Of a DNA stretch of 64,000 bases, positions 1 through 12,100 are shown piece after piece. The stretch covers positions 1,980,001 to 2,044,000 of the forward strand of contig JAKOGI010000006.1 of NCBI GenBank assembly GCA_029747015.1, written 5' to 3'. The notes beneath the pieces are model-generated. The model ran no database searches. It worked only from the letters and a program-made list of their open reading frames with translations, and had not been told where the DNA came from. The position numbers were made by a program, and so were the translations under genes. The stretch's first letter is position 1; each line of letters opens with the position of its first letter. This DNA is from Carnegiea gigantea. Its lineage: Eukaryota > Streptophyta > Magnoliopsida > Caryophyllales > Cactaceae.

Positions 1-1228
1 TATGTCATTGTTTATCTTATCTAATCTATTATGGCCTTCCTAATCGACATTTTAAACTAGCCTCGCTTCATGGGTACACAAAATGTGGAAAGTGGGAAGT
101 GGAATTTTTCATTCCTGCCCGTCTTCTCTCTCATGCCTAGCATATACATAAAAGTGGGAATGAAATCTGCTTTAGTCGTACTTGCTCATCAGCTGTGTAC
201 AGTATTACTGCAGAGCTGTGCGTTTGCTGTCCGTCAAAGATTGAATCTTGCTTCCATCTAAAGCGATTTCAAGTAAGGATCAGTCTATGAATTCAATTAA
301 TTACATGGAGCTATCCTTTATTTTATTGATGCTACTCTTAGGGTCTTAGGTATGAAAATTCGCACTAAGGTCATTGTGTCTTAGTTTTCGTGGCTTTGAA
401 ATTCTTAGTGGCCGTCGATGTCCGCATTATGTCGAAGATATGCTCTCTTTCCCCCTAGAGGCCAAAATAATGGGTCCTTAAAAACTTATTGAAAATAGAA
501 CAGTTAAAAATGCTTATTAAATCTACAAAAGAACTTATATTTTAAACTTCATACATTGCATATAATGAAACAAAAACGGGTTAAAATGATTTCTTCTTCT
601 TTTTTTTTTTTAAAGAATTGCAAACTTTACTAAATCCAAAGAGATGCTTTTTAGAGTTCATACATTTCATACGCATCCCAAAGGGTTGGCCAGTATAGTC
701 AAGAATGTAAGCATTAAAAGAATAGGACCTTAAAACTTGAAGACCAAAAGCAGTGTTAATAGATAATTAATTTTCTATGCATAGGAAATGTAAGTAGTAT
801 AGCGAGGCTCTGAGCAACTTTGAACTGGTACCTTCAATTTTCTAGTTCCTCCAGCTTTTTGATAATTGTTGTTGGCAATGATTTTTTTCACGTGCCTCTC
901 TGCATTTATACTATGCTGTTTCTAGCAAATTAAACCTAAAGTGTTTCCCCAGATCAGTTTGCCACCATTTTTAGATCAGCTGCTATCCTTTCTGATACTT
1001 TACAAAGCTGATACCATTGATAGTTATCATGGAATTGGGAACGAAAACATAGTATATTCTTTGTGCTTTGCTTTGTATTTACTACTTTCCCATCATCTTT
1101 GAACTTGTCATTTTAATGTAATGGAGAAGTACTTTTCCCCCAACTTTTTAACAAGTCCACTATATCTGCAGGTTGCACGTTGCATGCCTCAGTTAAATGA
1201 TTACTAATAACCCTTTCCACTTATGCAG

Positions 1229-3944
1229 GCATGCGGTAGTGGTCAAAGTCTATATGTTTGGAACCTGCTGGCAGCAGAGCAGATATCGAAGATCTGGACT
1301 CCTACATCTTGCCAAGATGTGACATTTGATGACAATCATGTAAGATGATTGTCTTCTAGCCCCCGCCCCCCCCCCCCCCCCAAAAAAAAAAAACCTGGGG
1401 AACTTTTCAAGTGGTAATTTTTGGGCTTTTTTTTCCGTAGTGAGGAAAGCAAAATGTCTGACTAGAATGTCCGTAACTTCTTTTCTTGCCAGAGTACCTG
1501 TCCGCAATTTAGGGCTAAGGGTGCATGCATCTAACCCCCAGCACCCTACCTAGCTGAGAGCCCATGGCAACACCTTTTGAACCTAGGTACCACAGATGCA
1601 ACCTCTCAGCAATTTAGGGTCAGGGTGCATGCATCTAGCCTCCAGTACCTTACCTAGCTGAGAGTCCGTGGTACTGATTTGATTTGATAATTTGATTTGA
1701 TCTTTGAACCCCCCCCCCTTCCATCTTTTCTTGATGGCTACTAGGATTTTATTTTCCTGGTACGGCCCCATCATTGTACCATAATCTGTGAAGCCTTGTT
1801 AGATTTCAGTTGTATTTTTGCTTGCACTAGTATCCTTGAAGCCCTGGATTCTAGGCTTCTTGCAAGTTGCTGCGTTGATGGCTAAATAATTGTATCACAA
1901 TTCACAATAAGTGAAATTCTGTTGGATTTCTGGTTGTAATTTTGCTGGCACTAATATTTTAGAAGCCCTGGATTTTTGGCCCCTGAAAATCGTATTGATG
2001 GCTAAAAATTTTTGCCTCAATTTATTTAATGACGATCTATTGTTCTCAACTCATGATTTTGGCTAATATTATAAATTTTTTTGCTTGAGGGCATAATGAT
2101 TTTAGTTATCGCCCCTTTTGTACATGGTGACCTTCAGTTGGTGTCATATAAGTGCAACTTCTGATTAGTCATTCAACCCGTCCCTCAACTCATAGGGGAG
2201 ACACTTGCTAGATGATGGCATGACTACTTCATCGTTACACCTGTTCTGATGTCACAATATCTCATTTTTGGTTGAATTTACATTTGGGTGCTGTTTCCTT
2301 TCGTTATGAGAATGATAACTGCCCATGCCTCTCATTTGAAGAACAGGTGGTCTGTGCAGAATTTTCAGGTTCATGATAGGATCTTTTGTTAATAAGGATG
2401 GCAGTAAGGCGCTTTCCCGATTGGTCTGTCCTAGGGAAAGGTATTAGACTCACAATGGAATTTGGATGGTCTCATGGTTGTTTTGAGACTGTAATTCCCA
2501 GTTTGTGGTGTTTGGATTTTTTTTTTTAAAAAAAAAAAAGTATATTCTGGTTCTGTCATGCATCCATCTGAAAAATCCTCAGAGTTTGATTTACACAAAT
2601 CCTACTGATGGTCAAAGACGATTTGGAGAAAGACGTATTCTACTCCCTGAGAAAGACGTATTCTACTCCCTTAGGCATACTTCATATTGTTAATGATAGG
2701 TGTTAATACTGTTAATTCTTTGTGTACCGTCACTACCGTGTGCTGTTGTGGACTTGTGCTATGTTACTCCAACTCTTTCATTTTACCCCACCAACCCATG
2801 TCGGACCCTCGACATTCGGACAAGGGTATGACACTTGACAGTTGACACTTCAAATTGCAATGAAAATCCGCAAATTTTGTTGAAAATAGCCGAGTCCGAC
2901 TCTTGGACACGTATCCATATCAGACACCAGTACCTGAGTCTGAATAACATTGGACTCGTGGAAACCCAAAAATATTTGTTTTGTGGTGTTTCAAGGTTGC
3001 TGATTTTCCTGAGTAGTGCGTCTTGGTCGCCTTACCTTTGGCTTATTTTGCAGATTTATGTGTAGTTTGCATTTGACTGGTTTCAGTATTCCTTTTCAGA
3101 TTTTAGCAGTTGGAGCCTCACCTATTCTTAGTCGCATGGACATGAATGGCAAGATTCTATCTCAAATAAGATGTGCTCCCCAATCGGCGTTCTCTGTCTC
3201 CTTACATCCTTCTGGTGTATGTTCTCATAACCTTTTGACTTTCTTCAGCATAAGTGTCTGCTGGTTGTGCATTTTGTGTATATAATGGATGGCAAGCAGT
3301 AACAGCCTCTATAGCAGTTCACAGCGGGGATAAGATTGTGTGCAGCTGGACCTCCCAAAGCCTCATATTGGCTGCAATTTTATTTTATTTTATTTTTTTC
3401 GAAAAGAGGGGGGTGGGGATAGGGGATTGTAATGCAGTGGTTAAATATTTTGAGGCCAGTTCCCTTGAGAGTCATGGAGTAGTCATGTCTATGAGTCTGG
3501 GTCTGCAGTTGCACTTTGTAGCATCTCCCCCTTTTGGAGCATCACCACTCCGTGATAGAAAACTTATTCTTAAGTGACCCCTTCAGTCTTTCAATATCTT
3601 TCCTCATCATGGTCATCCATCATCATCGTCATCATCATGGAAGCTGCATGTATAAGAAACGAGGTCCAATCATGCTATAGTTTAGTGTGTCATGGGAGTT
3701 CTGGCATTGCAAACTCTAATTCAGAACTTCAAACATTATCATCCTATTTTAAAAGATTTTCTATTTCCTCCTTTTAATGTATGTGGAGATCAGGCAAGCT
3801 ACTCAATTATTGAGTTGCTACTTGAATAGCCTTCTAATTGATCTTCACTTGCAGGTGGTAGCAGTTGCCGGTTATGGCGGTCTGCTTGATGTCATCTCTC
3901 AGTTTGGGAGCCACTTTTGCACCTTCTGCTGTACACCTGTATAA
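1229..3944 (+). CDS. THO6: THO complex subunit 6 / DWA1-like WD40 protein, last three coding exons (5' part lies left of the window)
   Basis: Coding exons are 1229-1339, 3100-3216 and 3855-3944 (TAA). All junctions are phase 0 with good GT-AG sites. The exons give 37, 39 and 29 residues: an ACGSGQSLYVWNL segment (WD40 blade), then ILAVGASPILSRMDMNGKI, then VVAVAGYGGLLDVISQFGSH and a short tail. The pattern and C-terminal ending match plant THO6/DWA1 and, more distantly, animal THOC6. THO6 is a WD40 subunit of the nuclear THO/TREX complex coupling transcription to mRNA export; in Arabidopsis it is also DWA1, a substrate receptor of a CUL4-DDB1 ligase acting in ABA response. The N-terminal blades are not in bases 1-1228, which read as intron. 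The identity rests on remembered family sequence and only about 105 residues. Confidence 0.75.
1504..1675. repeat. 105 bp tandem duplication (about 1.6 copies) in a THO6 intron
   Basis: The block starting GCAATTTAGGGCTAAGG at 1504 is repeated from 1609 as GCAATTTAGGGTCAGGG, followed in both copies by GTGCATGCATCTA and later CTACCTAGCTGAGAG or a one-base variant. The second copy stops near 1675. The copies differ by several substitutions, so the duplication is not recent. Confidence 0.75.
1798..2030. repeat. Diverged tandem duplication, about 122 bp unit, in a THO6 intron
   Basis: Two neighbouring blocks share the same order of words: TTTTTGCTTGCACTAGTAT or TTTTGCTGGCACTAATAT, then GAAGCCCTGGATT, then TTGATGGCTAAA. 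They lie about 122 bp apart. The similarity is clear by eye but well eroded, so this is an older event than the duplication at 1504. Confidence 0.6.
2626..2671. repeat. Perfect 23 bp tandem duplication
   Basis: The 23 bp unit beginning GAGAAAGACGTATTCTAC occupies 2626-2648 and again 2649-2671 with no mismatch. It lies in the large THO6 intron. The perfect identity points to a recent slippage or repair event. Confidence 0.9.
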
Positions 3945-6193
3945 TTATCACCCTCATGCTGTGTATGTCTACAGTTTACATCATACTCCAATTCCTCCAT
4001 AATGCATTCTCAGAATGATCAAGCACTGTTTCATTTGCTGGTTTTCTGGAATAGAAGACTGTAGACTATCAAGCGGGTATAGGGCGAGTTCAGGGATGGT
4101 CAAACGTACAAGCTGCAGAAATGGGGAACGGAAGGGCGTTTGAGCTGTCTGTGCCCCAGAACTAGATGCTGCATAGCATTTTGAGTGTGGCAGATGATGA
4201 CGTTCATTAGGATTGGATTATGAAGTTCCATAAAACAACATATATAAGGAGAAGGCTGAAGGTGACATCCGTATATTTCTGTTATCTCTCATATTTGTGA
4301 GACTGTTGCCATTTTGAGGCCTCTATTCAATGACCGGCACACGAAAAATGTCGACATTATTCTCGTGTAAATTTCTGACATTTTTTTGGTGTTCTCGTTA
4401 TTGCTGCCACCCTGAACACAGTTATAGCCAGCTGTGCCACCATATGTGAGTGCGCACTCCCTCCACAGCCAGCCACAGCAGCCAATCTATTAGGACGTGG
4501 TATACGCTGAGTTAACTAGTTGTATTGCCTTCTGTTATTAGCTGTGTAATTTCGCCATTCTCCTGTATGACTCCTTAATGATAAGGACCAATGATTATAT
4601 CTGACGTTCAAAACCGTTTTAAGAGCTAAAAAGTCAGTGAGGTGATTTCTTTATAATCATATGCCCTGTAATCCGTCAAACTTTTAAGTATCATCAATAT
4701 GTATGCTACTCTGTGAAGAGAACGGCGATTGTGAGTCAGGGTCTTGTTTCAGGTAAGTGCAATACAATACATAGGTGGTTGCTGAAAGAGAATCATGGGC
4801 ATGCAGTGCTTGATCGAAGTTAAGAGTATCCTAAATTAACTCATGTTGTATTGTCCTTTGACCCGAAGGGGGTAAAAAACAAATGTGCACACGGTATGTC
4901 TTGAGGCCCCACGTTGATGTAAAGTAGGGATTAAAATTATTAATAGGGCTGTAAAACAGGTCAAGTTGTGTCTCGAATTTGTATTTGTATCGGACTTAAA
5001 CGGATTGAGAAATCTTCAACCTTTAACCGGTTTATTAAACGGGTTGAAAACCTTGGCCTGTATCCATGTATTTTTTAAACGGTTGATCTGAAATGTACCC
5101 ATTAATCAGTTTAATTAAAAAGGGGTCAGATTCAGGTTATCCGGTTACCTGTTTACCCGCTTTATATTTTGACTAAAATATGATTATTGAGTATTATAAA
5201 TCAATTTTTTGATTTTAATATGTCATCATAATGCAATCATTGTCTATGATTCATAAGAATTACAATCATAAAATAAATATCAATTTTGTTGAACCCTGTA
5301 TTTTCACAATTCCCTCCAAAAGTACATGGTAATTAGGTAAATTGATTAACTTATTTAATTCATTTAATTAAACGGATTAAATAGATTTTTTTTGGTCAAA
5401 ATTCTCAACCTGAACCTAACCCAATTAATTAAATGGGTTAAACGTATCAGCCCATTTAATTAAATGGGTTGAAAATCTTTACCCAAACCACTTATTTCGT
5501 GTTCGATTGAGGTCGGTAATCGTATCGGGTTAACTTTTGACAGTCCTAATTAAAAACATGTTGAAGATTTCATTAAAATACACGATAATATGCATTGGTT
5601 TTTTTTTTTTTTTGGGGTCCGCATGAGCCACAAAGGACAATACAAAATAATTACAATCCAATGGGGGGAATTAAAATTGGTACCTAATATACCTAGTATC
5701 TCAATTTTTATCACTAGGTTAAGACTTCATTGGTAATAATATGCATTGGTCTTAGGTTTATTACAAAAACATTGATTTGTAGGTGCTATTGATAAAGTTT
5801 TTAAAAAATTGATACTAGAGATATAAGTTCAAATATGATCTATATCAATATGTGCACCCCTTTTTAAGCTTTCCACAAAAAAAAAAAAAAAAGGGAGGAT
5901 TTTTAGCACACCAGATGCAAATGCATCAAAAAGTGCAAAGAAACCATGTCACCCAACAAGAGAGCATACAAAGCCAAAATAACCCATCCAAAATCTGTTA
6001 ATAGTTGATCAATGCTTTGTTCATTTATTCATTCATTCCGTTCCCCAAAAAAAACTTGATTCATCAATCTCCTCATGGCTCATTCCATCCCGAAATTCAC
6101 TCAAAATTGTTTTTAATTCTTCTTGATTTTGACGTTTGAAAGATTTTCCATACGCATTTCTTTCCTTGCCCCTCTCTCTTGAGGCATCTTCTG
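3945..6193. other. THO6-DGAT1 intergenic region
   Basis: The left part should hold the THO6 3' UTR and the right end (about 6060-6193) the DGAT1 5' leader, which is rich in TC. Apart from the hAT-like element at 4944-5548 I see only AT-rich DNA and T or A runs, and no further gene. Confidence 0.6.
4944..5548. mobile_element. Non-autonomous hAT-like DNA transposon
   Basis: The element opens TAGGGCTGTAAAACAGG and closes with a sequence whose reverse complement is TAGGACTGTCAAAAGTT, an imperfect terminal inverted repeat of the type common in plant hAT elements. The interior repeats the words AAACGGGTTGAAA, AAATGGGTT and ACCGGTTTAT, also usual for these elements. Flanking 8-mers are ATTATTAA (4936-4943) and ATTAAAAA (5549-5556), a 6 of 8 match that could be an eroded 8 bp target-site duplication. 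No transposase frame is present. It lies between THO6 and DGAT1. Confidence 0.55.
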
Positions 6194-9100
6194 ATGGCCA
6201 GCTTGGACTCGCCGGAATCCGCCGAGCCGACTACCTTGTACCGCCGGCTGAATGCCACTGGCAGCGCGAGTTTCAAGGGAGCCACGCCTGTTGAGGAATG
6301 CGATGATGGCAACAATGTGTCAGGCCACGGTGGTGATGGTGGCAGGGACGGTGCTGGTCGTGTAAATTCGACGACATTGTCGGGGAGTAGTCAAGAGAAG
6401 GCTTCCGATGATGCTGGCGGTGGCGCAGAGGGTTCCGATAGTGCTGTTAAGTACTCGTATCGGCCGTCATCTCCCGCTCATCGGAGGGCTAAGGAGAGCC
6501 CTCTCAGCTCCGACGCCATTTTCAAACAGGTTTGATTACCGTTTAATTCTTGATTGCGTATTCAACGAAATTGATTGAAACGCAGTTAAATGCCAAAAAG
6601 CCTGCGAGTGGCTGAAGATTTCACGGGAAATTTTGCTTTGATTTCAGCTGATAGTAAAATGCTTGTATCTGCTATGGCAATTTCTAAATGAGTTGGTGAC
6701 TACCTAATTACCTGTTTGCATATCCATTTGGCGATCAGAAAAAATTGCGCCACTTGTATCGCATATTCCTCTTCTTAATACTTTTGCTGCTCTGTATCCA
6801 TTTCGATGCAGAGTCATGCTGGTCTCCTGAACTTGTGTGTAGTGGTACTCGTTGCTCTAAATAGCCGTCTTATCATTGAGAACATCATGAAGGTTCAGTA
6901 TCTGCAAACTTTGATTGGTTCTCTTTACTTATAAATTGTTGATTTCGCATGCTTTAGTGACACCTGAAGTTTTCATGACTTAAATTCTGCAGTATGGTTT
7001 GCTAATTAGAGCTGGTTTCTGGTTTAGCTCAAAGTCACTGAGGGATTGGCCTCTCTTAATGTGCTGGTAATGATCCTCGAGTATTGATTTGGTTAACTGA
7101 GAAGCTAATGCATATGCATCTTTCTTTTCGCTAGATGGAAACTCTCCCTTTTCTTGGACAATTATTGTGTTTTTGCCTTCTATATTGCAGCCTTACGCTT
7201 CCTGTTTTTCCATTGGCTTCTTTCTTGTTAGAGAAACTGGCAAAACAAACTCGTATAGATGATCCGGTGAGTGATTTGGATCCCCTATATTGAAATCAAA
7301 ATACTGTATTGTGTTAGTGGGTAGTCCTTTATTCAAGCATAGTCCAACATGTATGTCGTGTCTTTGGATGCTGACTGTCCTAATGCTGTAGGAGTTAAGA
7401 TGAGGCTTTGAACATAGGCAGTATGAATTAGGTTAACGTATCATCCTTCCTAGAACCCTGACCATAGAGGTGTGAATGTTATCGTCGTGCTGCTGTTGTG
7501 TTTGTTGATTAGATGGCAATTGGTTCAAGAGGGATGACAATGAAGCGCTTATTTTGTTGGTACTATTTATGTCCCAAATCTGAGGCTCTGTTTTACATCT
7601 ATGTAGACTTTCTGCTCCCTAGTATTTACTTGGTTCAACATAACTGCCTAATAATGCGTGTAAGAGAAGGAAAATCGAGGTTTATCCTTTTCTGTCCATT
7701 TCTTTTCTTTTTTCTTTGTGGTGGGGGAGGGCTGGGTCAGTGGATCATTTCTTAGACAATGTTGCCAGTTACCTGCACTGTATACAATTCTAGTGGGTAT
7801 TTTTAATTTTTGTTTATCACACCTAGGTTAGACGCTAACTACTTACAGGATGAAATCTCATTGCTTGCCAGTTCTTTTTGTGTGAATCATTTAAAATGCC
7901 TATATCTCACTAATTTATTGCCTGCTTTTGTAGATTTCTTTTCTTTGAATTTTCCTGGCATGCTGTTGTTTGTTGTTTATTAACTGTGTGAGTGATTGTA
8001 CAGGTGGTTGTCCTGTGTCATACCCTAATTGCTGCAGCATCCATTTTGTACCCAGTTTTTGTAATACTTAGGTTGGTTTCACTTTCTTGTAATGTCTTTG
8101 ATTATACTGAATATGCTGAATTCTGATAATATTTGCATATTGGTTTCCGGTTTAATACATGGAAAATAGTTCAGTGACACATAACAATGCACAAAATAAC
8201 CTGCAATTATTGACCGGTGCTGCCATGTGAAAAATATGATTATCGCATATTCATGATTAAGACCCTGCAAGCTTCATGCCATCTGCCACTGACCTTCAGC
8301 ATGCAGTGAATGACTTATGTGACTATTGTTCCAACTCCTGTCATGATGCTAGCTCCTAGGGCGTGATACAGTTGAATAAACCTTATGCGAAAGCTCATTG
8401 AATAAAGAAAAAGGAAGATAAAAAGTCAAAGGAAATTTTTTCACTCTACTTCTCGCCCACTGCTCTTTTTCCTCCCTCTGTTGACCTATTTATTGTATAA
8501 TTAAAACAGAGGGAGGGGGAGGACATAGGACCCTGGATGTTTAGCTAAGAACATACAAGCCTGAACATAGTAATAACCCTTTCTTCGCCTCCACCCCTCC
8601 CCAGCTGCCATTTGTTTTTCTCTTTTTTTTTTTCTGGAGGATCAACATCTAACAACTTTTTACAGTGAGTAAATTAACGAGGACGTCAAGTTCCAGGATT
8701 ATTTGAGCTTGATTATGATAGTCAAATTCTGGAATGCCTTGCTAATCCTTATGATTAGATTTCAGAAGATTTTCAGAGGAGCTTGTCCCTACCCAGAGCT
8801 TGAAAAGAAAATGGAACGAGAATGGTTTTCTGCTAATCTGTGCTGGAAGATGACTTTGCTAACATCATTCTTTTGCCCTGAAATTGATGTTCCTTTGTTT
8901 CTTACATATCCTTTTCAAAAAAATCTTTATCATTATTAGTGAACGTGTCCTTGTCATAATTGCATCATTGCATGATGGGTAGGTTGTTCCTTTTCTGAGT
9001 CATAAGTGGTTGTTTCTCTGCAAGGTTGCTCTCATATCTATGGACTATTGTTCTATGAACGATTTGGTTTCATTTGGAAGAAATAGGCACAAATAATTCA

Positions 9101-12100
9101 TCAGAGGTTGTAGTATCTTTGCAGGTGCGATTCTGCTGTTCTCTCTGGTGTCACATTGATGCTGTTTGCTTGCACCTTGTGGTTAAAGTTGGTTTCGTAT
9201 GCACATACCAATTATGATATGAGAGCAATTGCCAAGGCATCCATCGAGGTAAACAAAAGTCTTTTCTGTCACAAGTAGAAGTTATAGATCTTTCCTTGCA
9301 ACTTCTGTCCATGTGCTTCTATATGTCTGTCTATTCCTTGTCTCATATTTTTAATCAAATAGAAAATCAGCCACAAAAAATTTGTTTCATATCTCAGCAC
9401 TAGAATTTCTCAAGCATCCTTACCTCTTCTTATATTCTGCATCATTAGCTTCTATGAAAGGCAGCCTTCTTGATTGCATCACTACAGTCTACAGAAACTT
9501 CTTTTACCTCAATTAATTTTTTTTTTTTCGGGTTTAACTTTTGGACAGTGGAAAAAGATATCTTTTTGATTGGATAGAGATATGTATATGAAAAGTTCAC
9601 TTTTGGAAAATGTTTACCGCTTGTTATAATAATTGATCAAAGCAAAATGGCTCACCTCACCTCCACTTCTTTTTTTGTGGAGTAATAGGTAGTGTATGCT
9701 TTTTTTAAAGGAGGTTCTGTGGGAAACAACCTCCATCCAATTCATGGGTTGGACAGCATTTGAAACCCCCCTCCCCCCAAAGTGGCAAACAAAAAGAACA
9801 AAAAGTACAAAGCCCTCCATTGCGGGACCAGGAGTATTCTTCTGGTTTGATTTTATTTGATAAAGATTCTCTGCTAAATCTCCTGCTGTGTTGAGGTATA
9901 ATCATAGGATTCATGCTCTCTTTATTGGATATTTGGTTTGGTTACAGGTGGATGGCATGAATGTAGGGCTCCCTTATGATGTCAATTTCAAGGATCTTGT
10001 GTACTTCATGGTTGCACCAACATTGTGTTACCAGGTGATTCAAAAATCTACCTACCTTCACTTAAAATCATGCTTGAGCAAAGTAAAGCATTGTTTTCTC
10101 TGTATCCAGTTTATGTTTACCTTGCAGGGCCCCTTTTTTCGTTGTTAAATTTATCAACTTCTACCAAATTTTTACTGACTCTTACCAACTTTTACCATTT
10201 CTTTCCAACCCTTCCAAAAAAATTCCATTCCTTTTAAAATTTTTACCGATCTTTTCCAACTCTTACTTATCTCCTTCAAAATCTTCACAATTTGTAGATT
10301 GTCATGCGGAAATTGATTATTTTTTTGACCACTAAAATACTCTTTGGTTAATTTTTGGGGTTGATGTATTGAACGAGGGCATAGTTGAAATTGTATATTT
10401 TGTTTGAACAAAACAACTAATTTTGCACATAAGTAAAATATGCAGAAATGTTTCTGTATATTTATAAATGTGAATCCAATAGTGTTGTTTGCCCGCAAGA
10501 CAAAGATGATGATATCTATGTAGTTATAGAAATTATTACAACAATCCATTTTGAAAAGTAAGCGATACAAACATTTAAGCACATGTCATTGCCAACTTTA
10601 CAAACATATAAACATTTAGAACAATACTTATCAAATTATTTAAAAAAAATGTGATCCAAAAATTTGCCATATTTTAGTAATTTTTCTAATTATAAAATAT
10701 TGATAAAACCTAAACTAAAAAAAATATCTCCACTCCTTTATATTGCATACCAACATCTTCTAACTCTTACCAAGTTCTTCCAACATTTCCCAACCTTCAA
10801 TTCTTATCAATCATTCCAAAAAAATGCCAACTCTTGTCAACTTTTACCAATCTTTGCCAACTTCAATCATTTACCAACCTATATTCACCAACGAAGAGAA
10901 TAGGCTTGCATTATTGCGTGGCTTTTCTTTCGGTAACTCTAATAGTTTAGTCATCTTTCTTACAGCCTTATATCAAGTTATTGATATTTTTTCTTGCATC
11001 AAAGATATGTATTTACATCTTCTGGGTCTACGATCTAATTTTCAGACAAGTTATCCTAAGGCTGCATGCATTCGAAAAGGACGGTTGGCTCAACAACTTC
11101 TGAAATTGGTGATATTTACTGGATTAATGGGGTTCATCGTAGAACAAGTTTGTACCTTATGTCTAATAAGTTGTCACTTTTTATTCATTGATTGAATAGT
11201 ATCCTGACTTTGTTTCTTGGCTGCGAACCTCCACAGTATATCAATCCAATTGTAAAAAATTCGCGACACCCTCTGAAAGGAGATCTTTTATACGCAGTAG
11301 AAAGGGTTTTGAAGCTCTCAGTCCCAACTTTGTATGTGTGGCTGTGCATGTTCTATTGCTTTTTCCACCTCTGGTAAGTTGTCTTTTCTGCCGTTTACAG
11401 GCTGCTTCTTGAAGCTAGTCTACTTTGAGGTAGCTTTTTTCAGGGGTCTTAAATTTGGAGTTTGGAACTGAATTAAGGAAATGGTCAATTTTTAAGAGAA
11501 ACCTACCACCATTGGCCATTGAATGTGAATAATCATTCTGTTAAATCTAAAGCCCTACATTGTAATCAGAAGATAGTGTGTTATAGATTATTTAAACGTG
11601 TAGCATCCAGAATCTTTTTGGGTGCATTCTTTCGACAAACATGTTAGGCTTATCTATGGGCGTCCAGTACTTGGTGGATAGAATAAATAATTTTAGGTGA
11701 ATTTACACGCTTCAGATAGCTGCTCGAGTCTTTAGTACCCTACATTTCCAAATCATGACCGGTGTGAAATCGTATGTATCATATGAACGTAATTCTCTTT
11801 CAGTGTAGAGAATTTCAAACTTGTTGATTGTGAAGATAACAGTGTCCATTTATGTATTGTCAGAGGGGAGAAAAATATATGGCATTCATTGCAAAGTTTT
11901 TTTTCCCTTTTTTTGAGGGCCGGGGGGGGGGGGGGGGGGACATGATGAAGAAGATGCTTTCACTATCAAACTCCTTAATGACTGTCAATTTTATCAATTT
12001 GCTTTATTAGAATACATGAGGCTAAGATGCGGTCTTGCAATCATAGGTTGAATATACTAGCTGAGCTGCTCCAATTTGGTGACCGTGAATTTTACAAGGA

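Noticed and set aside
10172..10582. 136-codon minus-strand frame inside DGAT1 intron 7
   Set aside because: It arises from the AT-rich, repeat-like intron DNA and the Lys/Ile/Phe composition is what such DNA gives by chance.
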